NCBI GenBank assembly: GCA_943789365.1
Contig: CALSTV010000001.1
Location: 2,790,001-2,854,000, forward strand
Source: an uncultured Flavobacteriaceae bacterium
GTDB taxonomy: Bacteria > Bacteroidota > Bacteroidia > Flavobacteriales > Flavobacteriaceae
Reading direction: 5' to 3'
DNA: 64,000 nucleotides
Shown here: one piece after another, positions 39,399-48,362 of the stretch
Layout: each line of letters begins with the position of its first letter
Position numbering within the stretch: position 1 is the first letter of the stretch
Notes under the pieces: generated by a model
What the model was told of the DNA's origin: nothing
Databases searched by the model: none
The model's input: the letters and a program-made list of their open reading frames with translations, nothing else
Translations under genes and position numbers: made by a program

Positions 39399-41150
39399 GA
39401 TGTTGAAAATCAATGAGGTCAAACAGGCTGTCTGCTCAGTATTTTTGACCGACCTGCTTTACGGTAACTCTTGTGTTGCAGGCTCAAAAGCCCAATGTAA
39501 TTCTTGATTGTGACGGATGATCAGGGCTATGGTGAAGTTGCGGCTCATGGAAACACAAAGATAAGCACTCCTGAAATGGACAAGCTACACAATACCGGTG
39601 TTCGTTTGGATAATTTTCATGTAAACTCCGTTTGTTCACCAAGTAGAGCCGCCTTGATGACGGGTCGTTATGCAACCAATGTTGGGGTTTGGCATACCTT
39701 GGGTAGCCGTAATATTGTATATAAAGACGCTGTTATGTTTCCCCAGTTTTTTCAAAAGGAAGGCTATAAAACGGCCATGGTTGGAAAATGGCATTTAGGA
39801 GATAATTATCCGTACAGACCTGAAGATCGTGGTTTTGAAGAGGTATTTAGAATAGGTGGAGGTAGCCTGGGTCAGGTAGCAGATTATTGGGCAAACGGCC
39901 TATGGGACGGACATTACTTACACAACGGAACTTGGGTGAAAACTAAAGGGTTCTGTACCGATGTTCAGTTTGATGCCGCTTTAGATTTTATCGATACATC
40001 TAAAAAAGATCCTTTCTTTTTAACCATTACGACTACGGCACCACATTCACCTATAGGAGCAGGTGATGAATATCTAAAACCCTATTTAGAAATGGGGTTA
40101 AAAGATGATGTAGCCAAGTTCTATGGAATGGTGACCAATATAGATGACAATATTGGACGTTTGAGAAAGAAGCTCGAGGCTCTTAATCTTACCGAGAATA
40201 CCATTCTTGTGTTTATGAGTGACAACGGTTCTGCAAACGATAAAAAAGGCGATAGTTTTAATGGAAACATGCGAGGTAAAAAAGGAAGTTTGTACGAAGG
40301 TGGACATCGTGTACCTTGTTTCCTCTACTGGCCAGCGGGCGGTTGGACAGGAGGTAAGGAGTTGCAACAAGTAACTGCTCATATCGATTTGCTGCCGACA
40401 CTTTTAAAAGCTTGTGGTATTAAAAACCATTTCAATGTTGCGTTTAATGGGCTTGAATTGAATGATCATATTGCAAACCCATCGAAAGAATTGGACAGAT
40501 TATTGATAACTGAATGTAAGGTCAACAAAAGAGACAGCCCTTTCAATTCAAGTGTGGTTTTACAAGACGATTGGCGTTTGGTTGGCGATGATGAACTGTA
40601 TAACTTAGAGGATGATTTTGCACAAACAAACAATATTATTAAAGCGAACAACGACATACAAAACACACTTGCTGCGTATTATACAGAATGGTACGAGGCT
40701 TCAAAACATCGCTTTGAAGAATTCATTGCTTTGGAAATTGGAAACGAAAAGGTGGAGTTGTATAGCATGGATTTATACCAAGGAGCCATGACACAACCAA
40801 AGACAAAAGTGATATGGAACCAAAAGGCAGTCTTAAAAGGAGAGCACTATCGCGGGTTTTGGATGTTGGATTTTGAGGAAAAAGGAACCTACCAGGTGCG
40901 GGTTAGAAGATGGCCAGATACAGAAAAATACAGCTTGGCAATTGGACCTAAAAAGTCGAAAAAGTTACAAATCAATGGTGCGGTTCTGACTGTTGGAGGG
41001 AAAGAAATTAAAACAGCGGTGAGCAGTAAAGAGCAAGAAGCCGTCTTTCAAGTAACATTTGAAGCTGGTGAGCAGCGCTTTCAAGCTGAGTTTGTAAACG
41101 AAAAAGGAGAACAGTTTTCTGGGTATTATGTGTATTTGGAGCGATTGTAG
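39391..41150 (+). pseudogene. S1 sulfatase with two 5' frameshifts (copy S11)
   Basis: The ATG at 39391 overlaps the previous stop and begins MRKMLKINEVKQAVCSVFL in frame 1. The frame then changes twice. One extra T near 39458-39460 would lead from LTDLL into TVTLVLQAQKPNVIL, a signal-peptide end and sulfatase start. One extra G at about 39506 leads into IVTDDQGYGEVAAHG, after which the frame is open to 41150. Downstream motifs are complete: FGly CSPSR, GKWHLGDNYPYRPEDRGFEE, MSDNGSAND and a beta-rich C-terminal domain (EKGTYQVRVRRWP) like that of the copy at 8352. A TTG start at 39504 could yield a protein without a signal peptide and with the first metal motif only partly intact. Confidence 0.85.
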
Positions 41151-41289
41151 AATTGGAAACGCGTTCGCCAAGGCTTCGGCGTTCGAGGGATTGGAAACGC
41201 CATTGTATGGTTCGATGTTTACTATTGAGGGAAAGGTGAAGGTAGTAGATTAAATTAGACATATTGTGAAATTAGAAAAGACAAAAAAA

Positions 41290-42874
41290 ATGAAATTAAA
41301 AACATATGGAATTATAGGATTACTTGCTTTGGCAAGTGTAGTAACAGCACAAGCCCCAAAAAACAAAGCACCAAACATTGTATTCCTATTGGCAGATGAT
41401 ATGAGTTATGATTCCTTTGGCTTTATGGAACGCTATGGATTGCAAACTCCGGTTTTAGACAAGCTAGCCGAGTCTGGAGTGCGATTCACTAAAAACTACA
41501 ATACAACAGCCATTTGTATGGCGAGTAGAGCACAACTTATGACGGGCTTATACGAGTTTTCTACAGGAACCAATTTTGTGCATGGCGATTTAAGTCATGA
41601 TACTTGGGAAACTTCGTACTCACAAGTTTTAAGAAGCAACGGCTACTTTGTTGGATTTGCAGGGAAATTCGGTTTTAAAGTGAAAGGCAAAGACGGAGGC
41701 AAGGGAAATACGGAAACCGTAAAAAGTACGTTTGATTGGTGGTCGGGATGGCTTGGACAAGGAAGCTATGCCATGGAGAAAAATAAGGAAGCAACCGCGT
41801 ATATAGAAAAGTATGGAGATAAAAAAGAGCATACGACACATGCTTTAGGATTGATGTCCCAAGATTTTGTGCAAAAAGCCAAAGCTTCGGGTAAACCCTT
41901 TTGTCTGTCGGTTAGTTTTAAAGCACCGCATACCCCGTATTGGTTAGATCCACGTTACGAAGAAGTATATAAAGGGAAGCAGTTTCCCAAACCGGTTAGT
42001 TTTGGGACCGGTAATCAGTTGCCGGCTCAGGCAAAATCAGGTCGTCCGTATTCGAAAGGAAAGGGCTGGGTAAAAGATTATGACAATTCCATGTACAAGT
42101 ACCACACAATGGTCTATGCGATGGATAAGGCCGTTGGAATGTTGATTGAGGAGCTGAAAGCGCAAGGGGTATATGACAATACAATTATAATTTTTACCTC
42201 CGATAACGGGCACTTTAATGGTGCTAAGGATATGGGAGGGAAGCTGTATGCCTATGAAGAAGGCTCATTAGCACCTACCATTGTGATGGATCCTAGACGT
42301 AAATCGAAACAGCAATTTGAAACCAATGCCGCCTTGAGTGGCAATATTGATATTGCTTCAACCATACTCGATTATGCAGGGATAGCCGATACGGCAAAAA
42401 GACATGGAAAAAGTCTAAAGCCACTCTTAGACGGAAAAGCTAAGAAAATCCACGAATCCATGTTTTTAATCAATGTCTGGGGGACAGCTTCAGCGCAATC
42501 TTTAGGTGTTGTAACGAGTGATTATAAATACATCCATTGGTTTCTATGGCGCAGCCGATTTTAAACCCAAAGAAGAGCTGTTTGATTTGAAAAAGGACCC
42601 CTTTGAACAAAAGGACTTGGCAGAAGCCAAAAAGCAAGCCAAGCAACTCAAAAAAATACAAGGTTTGTATGACGATTGGCTACAGGTTTGGGAACAAGAT
42701 GTGGTGGCCGGTGCCGGTTATGAGAAGTATGTTCGCTTAGGAAATAGAAGTATTCCTTTTACTGACAACGACCCCTTGGAAATCAAAGATATGTACGACG
42801 ATCCTAAAGCCAATAAAGGCGCAAAGGACAAGAAGTCCAAAAAAGCAAAAAAAGACAAGAAGAAAAAGGAGTAG
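41290..42874 (+). pseudogene. S1 sulfatase with +1 frameshift (copy S12)
   Basis: The ATG at 41290 opens a signal peptide (ending in VTAQA). The frame holds metal motif LLADDMSYD, FGly motif CMASR (Cys76), and FTSDNGHFNGAK, and then fails at 42564 after SDYKYIHWF. The continuation GAADFKPKEELFDLKKDP lies in the next frame to 42874. The paralogue at 5010 reads YLYWFYGEG here, so one extra T in the TTT at 42541-42543 explains the break. The C-terminus is lysine-rich (KDKKSKKAKKDKKKKE). It is the last gene of the second sulfatase run. Confidence 0.9.
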
Positions 42875-42912
42875 TGTAGCGATGTTATTGTAAGCAAATA
42901 TTATAACTCAAA

Positions 42913-42944
42913 CGAAAGCCTGGCTATTGATAGCCAGGCTTTCG
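42913..42944 (+). terminator. Strong hairpin at the end of the second sulfatase run
   Basis: A perfect 14-bp inverted repeat (CGAAAGCCTGGCTA, loop TTGA, TAGCCAGGCTTTCG) lies 39 bases after the last sulfatase stop. A clean T tract is lacking downstream on the plus strand, but position and stability suggest transcription termination or 3'-end protection. Confidence 0.7.
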
Positions 42945-43000
42945 TGTTAGCGGTGTTTTGTGTTTACCTCTTTTAAAGGGGTAAATGTTACTGAAAACAC

Positions 43001-43807
43001 TTATTCTTCAGTGATGCTTTTTCCGTTAAAAGAAAATGTTTTTAAAACCTCAATGTTTTCAGGGATACTGTCCGTTGCAGGTTGTACATTCACGAATAAT
43101 ATTTTATCTTTTATTCCATAAGTGTCATTTGGGAATAAATAATTTTTATAAGGTTCAGGTCCATCGCAATGCATATAGTCAAAGTCAGGAAGCTCAAGTA
43201 TTTTATCATCATTAGTTTGAATTAGATGCGTGTAATAGTGGTTCGAACAGCAGGAGCTATAATTTATTTTTACGACGATTATGTTTTTGACATTTTGCAA
43301 ACCTTTATTTCCTAATTCATAAAGTGATGTGTTGTCAAATGATTCAAATTCGGAAACAGAAAATTCAGATAAGTTTTCATCTTGCTTGTTTCGTAAATAT
43401 AGTATTGCAGGTTTAACCTCGATTGAATTCATTATATAGTTCCAATAATTTTTAATCATTAGAGGAGGGACTTTCGTTAAATAGAAATTCTCCGTTTCAT
43501 TTCCTTTGTTTATCGCTTTAGCAGAAAGAAAACCGTTAAATACAAATCCTTTCGGAGAATAATTAGTTTCTTTAATCTCAGTCCAAAATCCATTTATTTC
43601 AGCGCCTTCATCTATAATACTCAAGGGGAATTCTGTTTGTTTAATAATCTCAACTCTTTCACCATACTGTAGTTTACCTATTCGTTCCGAAGTTTTATTA
43701 GGTTCCTTACGAATTATTAATCCATTAGGAGCGTTTACAAATTGTATGTTTTGCCCATATGTTGAAACGATCGAAACTAAAATAAATACTAATGCTAGTT
43801 TTTTCAT
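43001..43807 (-). CDS. Secreted bacterial SH3-domain protein
   Basis: A 268-residue protein with a signal peptide (cleaved after VSTYGQ). Residues 22-95 resemble a bacterial SH3 domain (GLIIRKEPNKTSERIG, QYGERVEII, GFWTEI, GFVFNGFL). The rest is unassigned and includes a SSCCSNHYYTHLIQ segment. SH3b domains usually bind peptidoglycan or mediate envelope contacts. It is convergent with the sulfatase run and separated from it by a strong hairpin, so it does not belong to the operon. Confidence 0.75.
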   Translation of the reverse strand: MKKLALVFILVSIVSTYGQNIQFVNAPNGLIIRKEPNKTSERIGKLQYGERVEIIKQTEFPLSIIDEGAEINGFWTEIKETNYSPKGFVFNGFLSAKAINKGNETENFYLTKVPPLMIKNYWNYIMNSIEVKPAILYLRNKQDENLSEFSVSEFESFDNTSLYELGNKGLQNVKNIIVVKINYSSCCSNHYYTHLIQTNDDKILELPDFDYMHCDGPEPYKNYLFPNDTYGIKDKILFVNVQPATDSIPENIEVLKTFSFNGKSITEE

Positions 43808-43901
43808 AATTATTTACATCAAACATTTTCCCTTATCTCCGCAATGTATTTCTTTTTAGACAACTAAACAAGAGAACATTTTTTTAAAGATGGGACTATG
43901 C

Positions 43902-44123
43902 CTACTGTATTTCGCTTTGTACCATTGCTTTTATTTTAGTTGCCTTTTCAAAGTGATCGAGTTTATGTGTCAGGATCCACCATTTGGCGACTTCCATTAA
44001 TAATTCTGGATTGTCGTTTTTATTGGCAAAAAAAGCATAGAAGGAAAGGCCTACATTCGGCCCTTTTTTTGCAATTTTTTCATCGCAAACGTTTATTATT
44101 TTTTGTTGGATGTTAGGATTCAT
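43902..44123 (-). CDS. Small conserved-looking protein, possibly DUF6500
   Basis: A 73-residue cytoplasmic protein with regular composition and no signal peptide (VGLSFYAFFANKND, WWILTHKLDHFEKA). From memory it resembles the DUF6500 family, but I cannot confirm this. It ends the short unit begun by the DinB-like gene, six bases downstream of it, and the two are probably co-transcribed. Confidence 0.65.
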   Translation of the reverse strand: MNPNIQQKIINVCDEKIAKKGPNVGLSFYAFFANKNDNPELLMEVAKWWILTHKLDHFEKATKIKAMVQSEIQ

Positions 44124-44129
44124 AGTTGT

Positions 44130-44687
44130 TTATTGATTTTTGGCTGCTTTCCATGTTTTTTCAGCCTGTTTTATATGTCGGTCATTGTGGTGTATTAGTA
44201 CTCTAAACGTATCTCCGAGTCTTAATTTTACAAGTTTTGTAATCGAGATAGCGGTTTTCGTTTTGTCTAGGTTGACCGTTTTTGAACGTTCTAGAAGTGC
44301 CATGATCTGATGTTGTTGCTTGATGAATTTTTCTAAGGTTTGCATGTCTAAGTCCGAATTTAAAGGATTCATAGACGCAAAGGTTTTCATTTTCTTTAAC
44401 TGATCGTTGTAAGCAACTGATTTGCTAAAGTAGCTTCCTAACCAATTGCTATTAAAGGTTTCTGAACGGTTGTGTTTCGCCTTGCTTATTTTGTCGTTTA
44501 TTTCAGGAATGTAAAAATCACCATACCTATTCAGGTGTTCAATGCATTCTAAGACACTCCAACTTTCCGAATTTTGTTTCCAGTTTAGTGAATCGATTGA
44601 GGCTTTTTGAAAATGTTCTGCGCTGCGTAGGTTGTTTTGCGTAAGGGCTAACAGGTCTTGTAATACTATTTTTGTTGCTACTGCCAT
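44130..44687 (-). CDS. DinB-like superfamily protein
   Basis: A 185-residue helical protein of the DinB/YfiT four-helix type: an N-terminal helix with HFQKASIDSLNWKQ, then SESWSVLECIEHLNRYGDFYIPEI and a final helix with LIHHNDRHIKQAEKTWK. Three His residues placed as in the metal-binding triad of this family can be seen (EHLN, HHND, RHIKQ). Members act as thiol-dependent metalloenzymes or are of unknown role. It is divergently close to no partner; the Crp-type regulator on the same strand lies 56 bases upstream. Confidence 0.82.
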   Translation of the reverse strand: MAVATKIVLQDLLALTQNNLRSAEHFQKASIDSLNWKQNSESWSVLECIEHLNRYGDFYIPEINDKISKAKHNRSETFNSNWLGSYFSKSVAYNDQLKKMKTFASMNPLNSDLDMQTLEKFIKQQHQIMALLERSKTVNLDKTKTAISITKLVKLRLGDTFRVLIHHNDRHIKQAEKTWKAAKNQ

Positions 44688-44743
44688 AGAGTTTGTTTTC
44701 TTGCAAATATCAGCATAGAAAATATAAAAAAAATTGATTGAAA

Positions 44744-45280
44744 TTAAGATTTTTTTATTCTCGAAAGTGTTTCTGGTGTCATTCTTAAATAGGAAGCGAT
44801 GTATTTATTGGGGATTTCTTGAAATAGCTGCGGACTTCTCTTTAAAACTCTTTGGTATCGTTCCAAAGGAGAGGAGGTTAGGATGTCTCTTTCTCTTTCC
44901 ATTTGCTGCAAAACGAAATTTTCTAAAACTTGAAGCCATAAGGCGCTATGCTCCGAAGACGATTCAATAAATGCCTTGTATTTTTTTTTACTGATGGATT
45001 TTACCTTTGTCTTTTTGAGTGCTTGGATATAGAAATCGGAAGGCTGTTCGTTTAAGAAGGAATCTAAGGAGGCAATGAGGTTGTTTGTATAGCCAAATCG
45101 GATGGTGTGCTCTTCATGTGCATCCATGACAAAAATTCTCAAGCTTCCCTCTGTTACCAGGTACAAATTGGTGTCTATTCTCCCTTTTTCTTTTAGAAAG
45201 GCATTGCGTTCGAATGTCATTTCTTTTTCCCAAAGAGATGCATTGTTTAGTTTTTGTATGAGTGCTGCTATGGGATTCAT
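44744..45280 (-). CDS. Crp/Fnr family transcriptional regulator
   Basis: A 178-residue protein with an N-terminal cyclic-nucleotide-binding-like domain (YLVTEGSLRIFVMDAHEEHTIRFG) and a C-terminal recognition helix (IPNKYIASYLRMTPETLSRIKKS). It matches the short Bacteroidota Crp/Fnr regulators in length and final motif. No Fe-S cysteines are visible. Its targets are unknown; the DinB-like gene downstream on the same strand is a candidate. Confidence 0.88.
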   Translation of the reverse strand: MNPIAALIQKLNNASLWEKEMTFERNAFLKEKGRIDTNLYLVTEGSLRIFVMDAHEEHTIRFGYTNNLIASLDSFLNEQPSDFYIQALKKTKVKSISKKKYKAFIESSSEHSALWLQVLENFVLQQMERERDILTSSPLERYQRVLKRSPQLFQEIPNKYIASYLRMTPETLSRIKKS

Positions 45281-45529
45281 TCTTTAGAGATGCCTTGTGT
45301 ATTTGTACGCCCTGTAACTTTAGGTTGATTCCAAATATAACCTATAAAATGGACACTAGAAAGGTGCTTTAAAAAGAAAATGAAACGGAGTTATTTAGTT
45401 AGGGATACAAGTGTGTTTTAACGCGTGTTTGCGGCGTTTAGAATAGATGGGATGTCCAAAATAAATGCGAGGAGTCTTTACAACTTGTGAAAAGAATTCC
45501 CCGCATATATTGTTTTACACATGGCATGT

Positions 45530-45940
45530 TTACTGCTGTTCTATCGTACCTGTTACCGGGTTGTCGGTGTCAGTCTCGCCTGCTTCTCTCAAGAAAGCTA
45601 CAAAAGTACCAGAAGCCTGTGAGCCTGAAGTAAGTGTAAAAAGATCGTTGACCGATCCTGTAATGACCAATTGTCCAATGGAGTTTACCGACCAGTCTTC
45701 GGTATCTACGGTTTGATCAGCGTAATTAATCAGAACGGTTCCATTTTGATCGAAGTCGTAGGAATGTATGCCGTCTTCACCGGAAAAAGTCATATGATAG
45801 GTGCCAGGCAAAGTTGCGCTGTCGAACAAAATTGTTGGGAGCTCCATTTCGTCGTCTTCCGATTCATCGCAGCCCGTAAAAAGGAAAGCCGTTGCTAAAA
45901 AAAAGATTGTGTAGAATTTTAGTTTGGAAAGCTGTAACAT
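45530..45940 (-). CDS. Small lipoprotein, lipocalin-like layout
   Basis: A 136-residue lipoprotein (lipobox LFTGC, Cys at about 24, followed by an acidic linker DESEDDE). The mature part has short beta strands (LPGTYHMTFSG, HSYDFDQNGTVLINY, WSVNSIGQLVITG), a layout seen in small lipocalin-like lipoproteins of Bacteroidota. No definite family or role was recognised. It stands alone on the minus strand. Confidence 0.65.
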   Translation of the reverse strand: MLQLSKLKFYTIFFLATAFLFTGCDESEDDEMELPTILFDSATLPGTYHMTFSGEDGIHSYDFDQNGTVLINYADQTVDTEDWSVNSIGQLVITGSVNDLFTLTSGSQASGTFVAFLREAGETDTDNPVTGTIEQQ

Positions 45941-46145
45941 AAGAAAGTAGTTTTAAGTTGTTGGAAGTGAGAATGATGTGTATACAAATATAGTTAATTA
46001 TTGATACATCAATACACGGTCACAAATGGGTAGTTGTAACTAGCTTTGTGTTGTGTGAGTTTAAGAGATGGGGGCCTAAAACAAACCAGTGTTATTAGAA
46101 AATAGAATTGTTTCTGGGGTATAATGAACGAAAAGATAATGCCGA

Positions 46146-47090
46146 TTATAAACAACTAGCATTTAATTCTTGGTAATCCGATTTCATTACAAATGGTATG
46201 TATTGACCATTTTTAATTTTTATACAATTCAAATTTGAATTTCTTTCCACCCTCAAATCTTCTAATTTTAGATTGTTACTGACATCAAGATTGGTGAGTT
46301 GGTTGTCAATAATATAGAGATGTGTTAAATTGCTATTGTTTTCAAGATCTATATTTTGTAGTTTGTTTCCAGAGACCAATAGTGTCTCTAACGATGTATT
46401 GGTGCTGAAATCTACAGTTTCTAGCTGATTTAATGGCATGTAAATGTTTCGTAGCTGCACGGCTCCATCGGTATTTAAGCTTTTCAAATCATTATGACTA
46501 ATGTATAAAACTTGTAAGGAAGTGCTGTGAATGCTAAATTCCTCTAAATAATTCCATGAGATATCCAAAGTTTTTAAGTTTGGCGCATTTTCCAATCCAA
46601 TGAGGGTACTTTCCGAGTCAAATTCATTATCACTGAGATAGACAAGTAATAATTCTTTGTTATTACTGAGGTCGATATCACTGAGGGTGTTTCCTGATAA
46701 ATACAGGGAGTCCAATTGGGTGTTATTGCTCAAGTCTACGGTTTCAATATTTTGGTTAGCTGCAGATAGTAAGGTTATGTTTATAAAGCCCTCAATTCCT
46801 TTTAAGTCCGCGATTTTACCAGCATTTGTAGTGAGATTTAAGTCCAGTCGACTTACGCTTTCTGCGTCCTCTCGTAGGATTAATTTGTTGATGATTCCAT
46901 CTGTGTCTATACCCTGTTTGATTAATTCTGCTTCAAAATTCGGATCGGGAATATCAATATAAAGCGCTTCATTTGGAGCTAGTAGGTCACTCTCTGTGCC
47001 ACATTAAGTGCTTATCAAAAGTGAAAGAAACATACTAAAAAACGGTAGTGTATGCCGTTTTGTGTAAACTATTCGAAATGTATTTTTCAT
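46146..47090 (-). pseudogene. Leucine-rich-repeat lipoprotein with in-frame TAA
   Basis: From the ATG at 47088-47090 the frame encodes a hydrophobic signal ending FLSLLIST, then TAA at 47004-47006, then Cys-Gly-Thr-Glu-Ser and an open frame to 46146. The stop sits just before the presumed lipid-bearing Cys, where a small residue such as Ser (TCA to TAA) is expected. Downstream the protein starts LYIDIPDPNFEAELIKQGID and holds about eight LRR units (LDSLYLSGNTLSDIDLSNN type). This layout is common for surface LRR proteins of Flavobacteriaceae. Without a start after the stop, only an unanchored internal product (for example from Met at 46733) could form. Confidence 0.82.
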
Positions 47091-47356
47091 AAGCTAATTG
47101 GCGCGATATAAATGTCTTGTATTTGTCGTAAAAAAAGTGGCTGGAAGTATATGATCTCTCAGTTTGAGATGGACAAAAGTCTTCAATTCAATTTTTGCGC
47201 AAGGTATTTCTTTTTAAAACAGTGACAAAGTTTTGCAAGTAAAGATTAACAGTATTTGGTGTTTTTCTAGTGGGTTTTTTTAGCCTTTCACAACTAGACT
47301 AAAAACAAGTAACAGGCCAACGATGCCGTATGAACCCCCGCGCGGGCTATTGTGTT

Positions 47357-47473
47357 GTTCGGACTTCGAGACCAATCCCGAATTATTCTGTAAACCTACC
47401 GCATTGACTAATACTATCAAAATCGTTTATTTTTTACGGGTTTATGATATTGATTTTGAAAGCAACGCGAAAG
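47357..47473. repeat. Direct repeat A flanking the HEPN/MNT pair
   Basis: This 117-bp sequence (GTTCGGACTTCGAGACCAAT to GCAACGCGAAAG) recurs at 48363-48480 with few changes and in the same orientation. After the shared part, this copy carries a short palindromic insert (CCTGCCGGCAGG) before similarity resumes with GATTCG. A short open frame through it is an artefact of the repeat. Confidence 0.9.
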
Positions 47474-47625
47474 CCAGCCTGCCGGCAGGGATTCGCGCAC
47501 CAGTGGGGTCTATTCATTTGATTTTAATTGTATTCAACGGCTGAATAAATTTTCGTGTGGTAGTGGGAAATAAAATCAATGATATATGAATTTGTTTTTT
47601 AACTCAGTACTTTGTTGCCTGCCGT

Positions 47626-47976
47626 TTATTTGTTTTCTTGGATTATCTTACGAATCTCTTTTTTCAGTTTTGGAATATGATTTATAATAATCGACCAAAT
47701 ATTCTCATCAGAAATACTGTCATACCCATGAATGACTTGATTCCTTACTCCTACAATTGCTTTTGCATCTGAAATAATATTCGCGTAGGAGGGGTCTCTT
47801 TTTAAGATTCGATTTACAGCTTCTCCAATTATTTCTAAGTCTCTTTCAATTGCCCTTTTGAGCATTGTGTTTTCACGATACTCTAAAAAGTTCTTGTCCT
47901 TGTTTTCAAAGTATGAATCAATTTCGTTAAGAGCAAAATCTATGTCATAAATCCACTTTAAAATTCTTTCATCCAT
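47626..47976 (-). CDS. hepT: HepT-like HEPN ribonuclease toxin (DUF86)
   Basis: A 116-residue all-helical protein. It has the HEPN catalytic pattern in GVRNQVIHGYDSI (Arg-x4-6-His with following Tyr), plus the conserved NEIDSYFENKD and ERDLEIIGEAVNRI segments. HepT toxins are RNases that are neutralised by the partner MNT protein through AMPylation of the Tyr in the RNxxxHxY motif. The gene overlaps the upstream mntA by 8 bases, the usual arrangement. The pair sits between 117-bp direct repeats, suggesting it arrived as a unit. Confidence 0.9.
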   Translation of the reverse strand: MDERILKWIYDIDFALNEIDSYFENKDKNFLEYRENTMLKRAIERDLEIIGEAVNRILKRDPSYANIISDAKAIVGVRNQVIHGYDSISDENIWSIIINHIPKLKKEIRKIIQENK

Positions 47977-48268
47977 AAATTAATTCTTTATTCTTGTTTA
48001 TTGAATTAATTAATATTGGATTTTTCAAAGTTTGTTCTTCAACTAAATCAATCTCTCTTTTGAATAATTTTCCAAGTTTTTCCTTGAAAGAAATATAATT
48101 TTCAAAATATTTATTCAAGTCTTTTTTTTCAAAACTTACCAAGAAATCAATATCGCTTTTGTCTGTAAAATTCTCATTTGTTGCAGATCCAAATAGATAT
48201 AATTTCTCAACATTATGTTTTCGACATAATGTTTCTACTCTCTTTATATTTTTATCTATTTGTAACAT
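47969..48268 (-). CDS. mntA: MntA-like minimal nucleotidyltransferase antitoxin
   Basis: A 99-residue nucleotidyltransferase fold protein. The family motif is LFGSATNENFTDKSDIDFLVSF, with GS and the metal-binding Asp-x-Asp pair. MNT antitoxins transfer AMP to the HEPN partner and thereby block it. The start at 48268 gives a normal length. It is the first gene of the two-gene toxin-antitoxin unit, with hepT overlapping its end. Confidence 0.9.
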   Translation of the reverse strand: MLQIDKNIKRVETLCRKHNVEKLYLFGSATNENFTDKSDIDFLVSFEKKDLNKYFENYISFKEKLGKLFKREIDLVEEQTLKNPILINSINKNKELIYG

Positions 48269-48362
48269 GTTATCAAAGATAATTAAATTTCATCGAAGTT
48301 TTAATCTAAACGAATTTTTCTAATGGTTGGCAACCCCGCTGTCACACAAATCCATTCATGTG

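Noticed and set aside
39504-41150. Sulfatase starting from TTG at 39504
   Set aside because: It would lack a signal peptide and begin inside the first metal-binding motif; the overlap ATG at 39391 with two frameshifts explains the data better.
3517-47090. Recoding of TAA as a sense codon
   Set aside because: The three in-frame TAA codons sit where Glu, Lys and probably Ser are expected, while most intact genes here end in TAA, so a code change does not fit.
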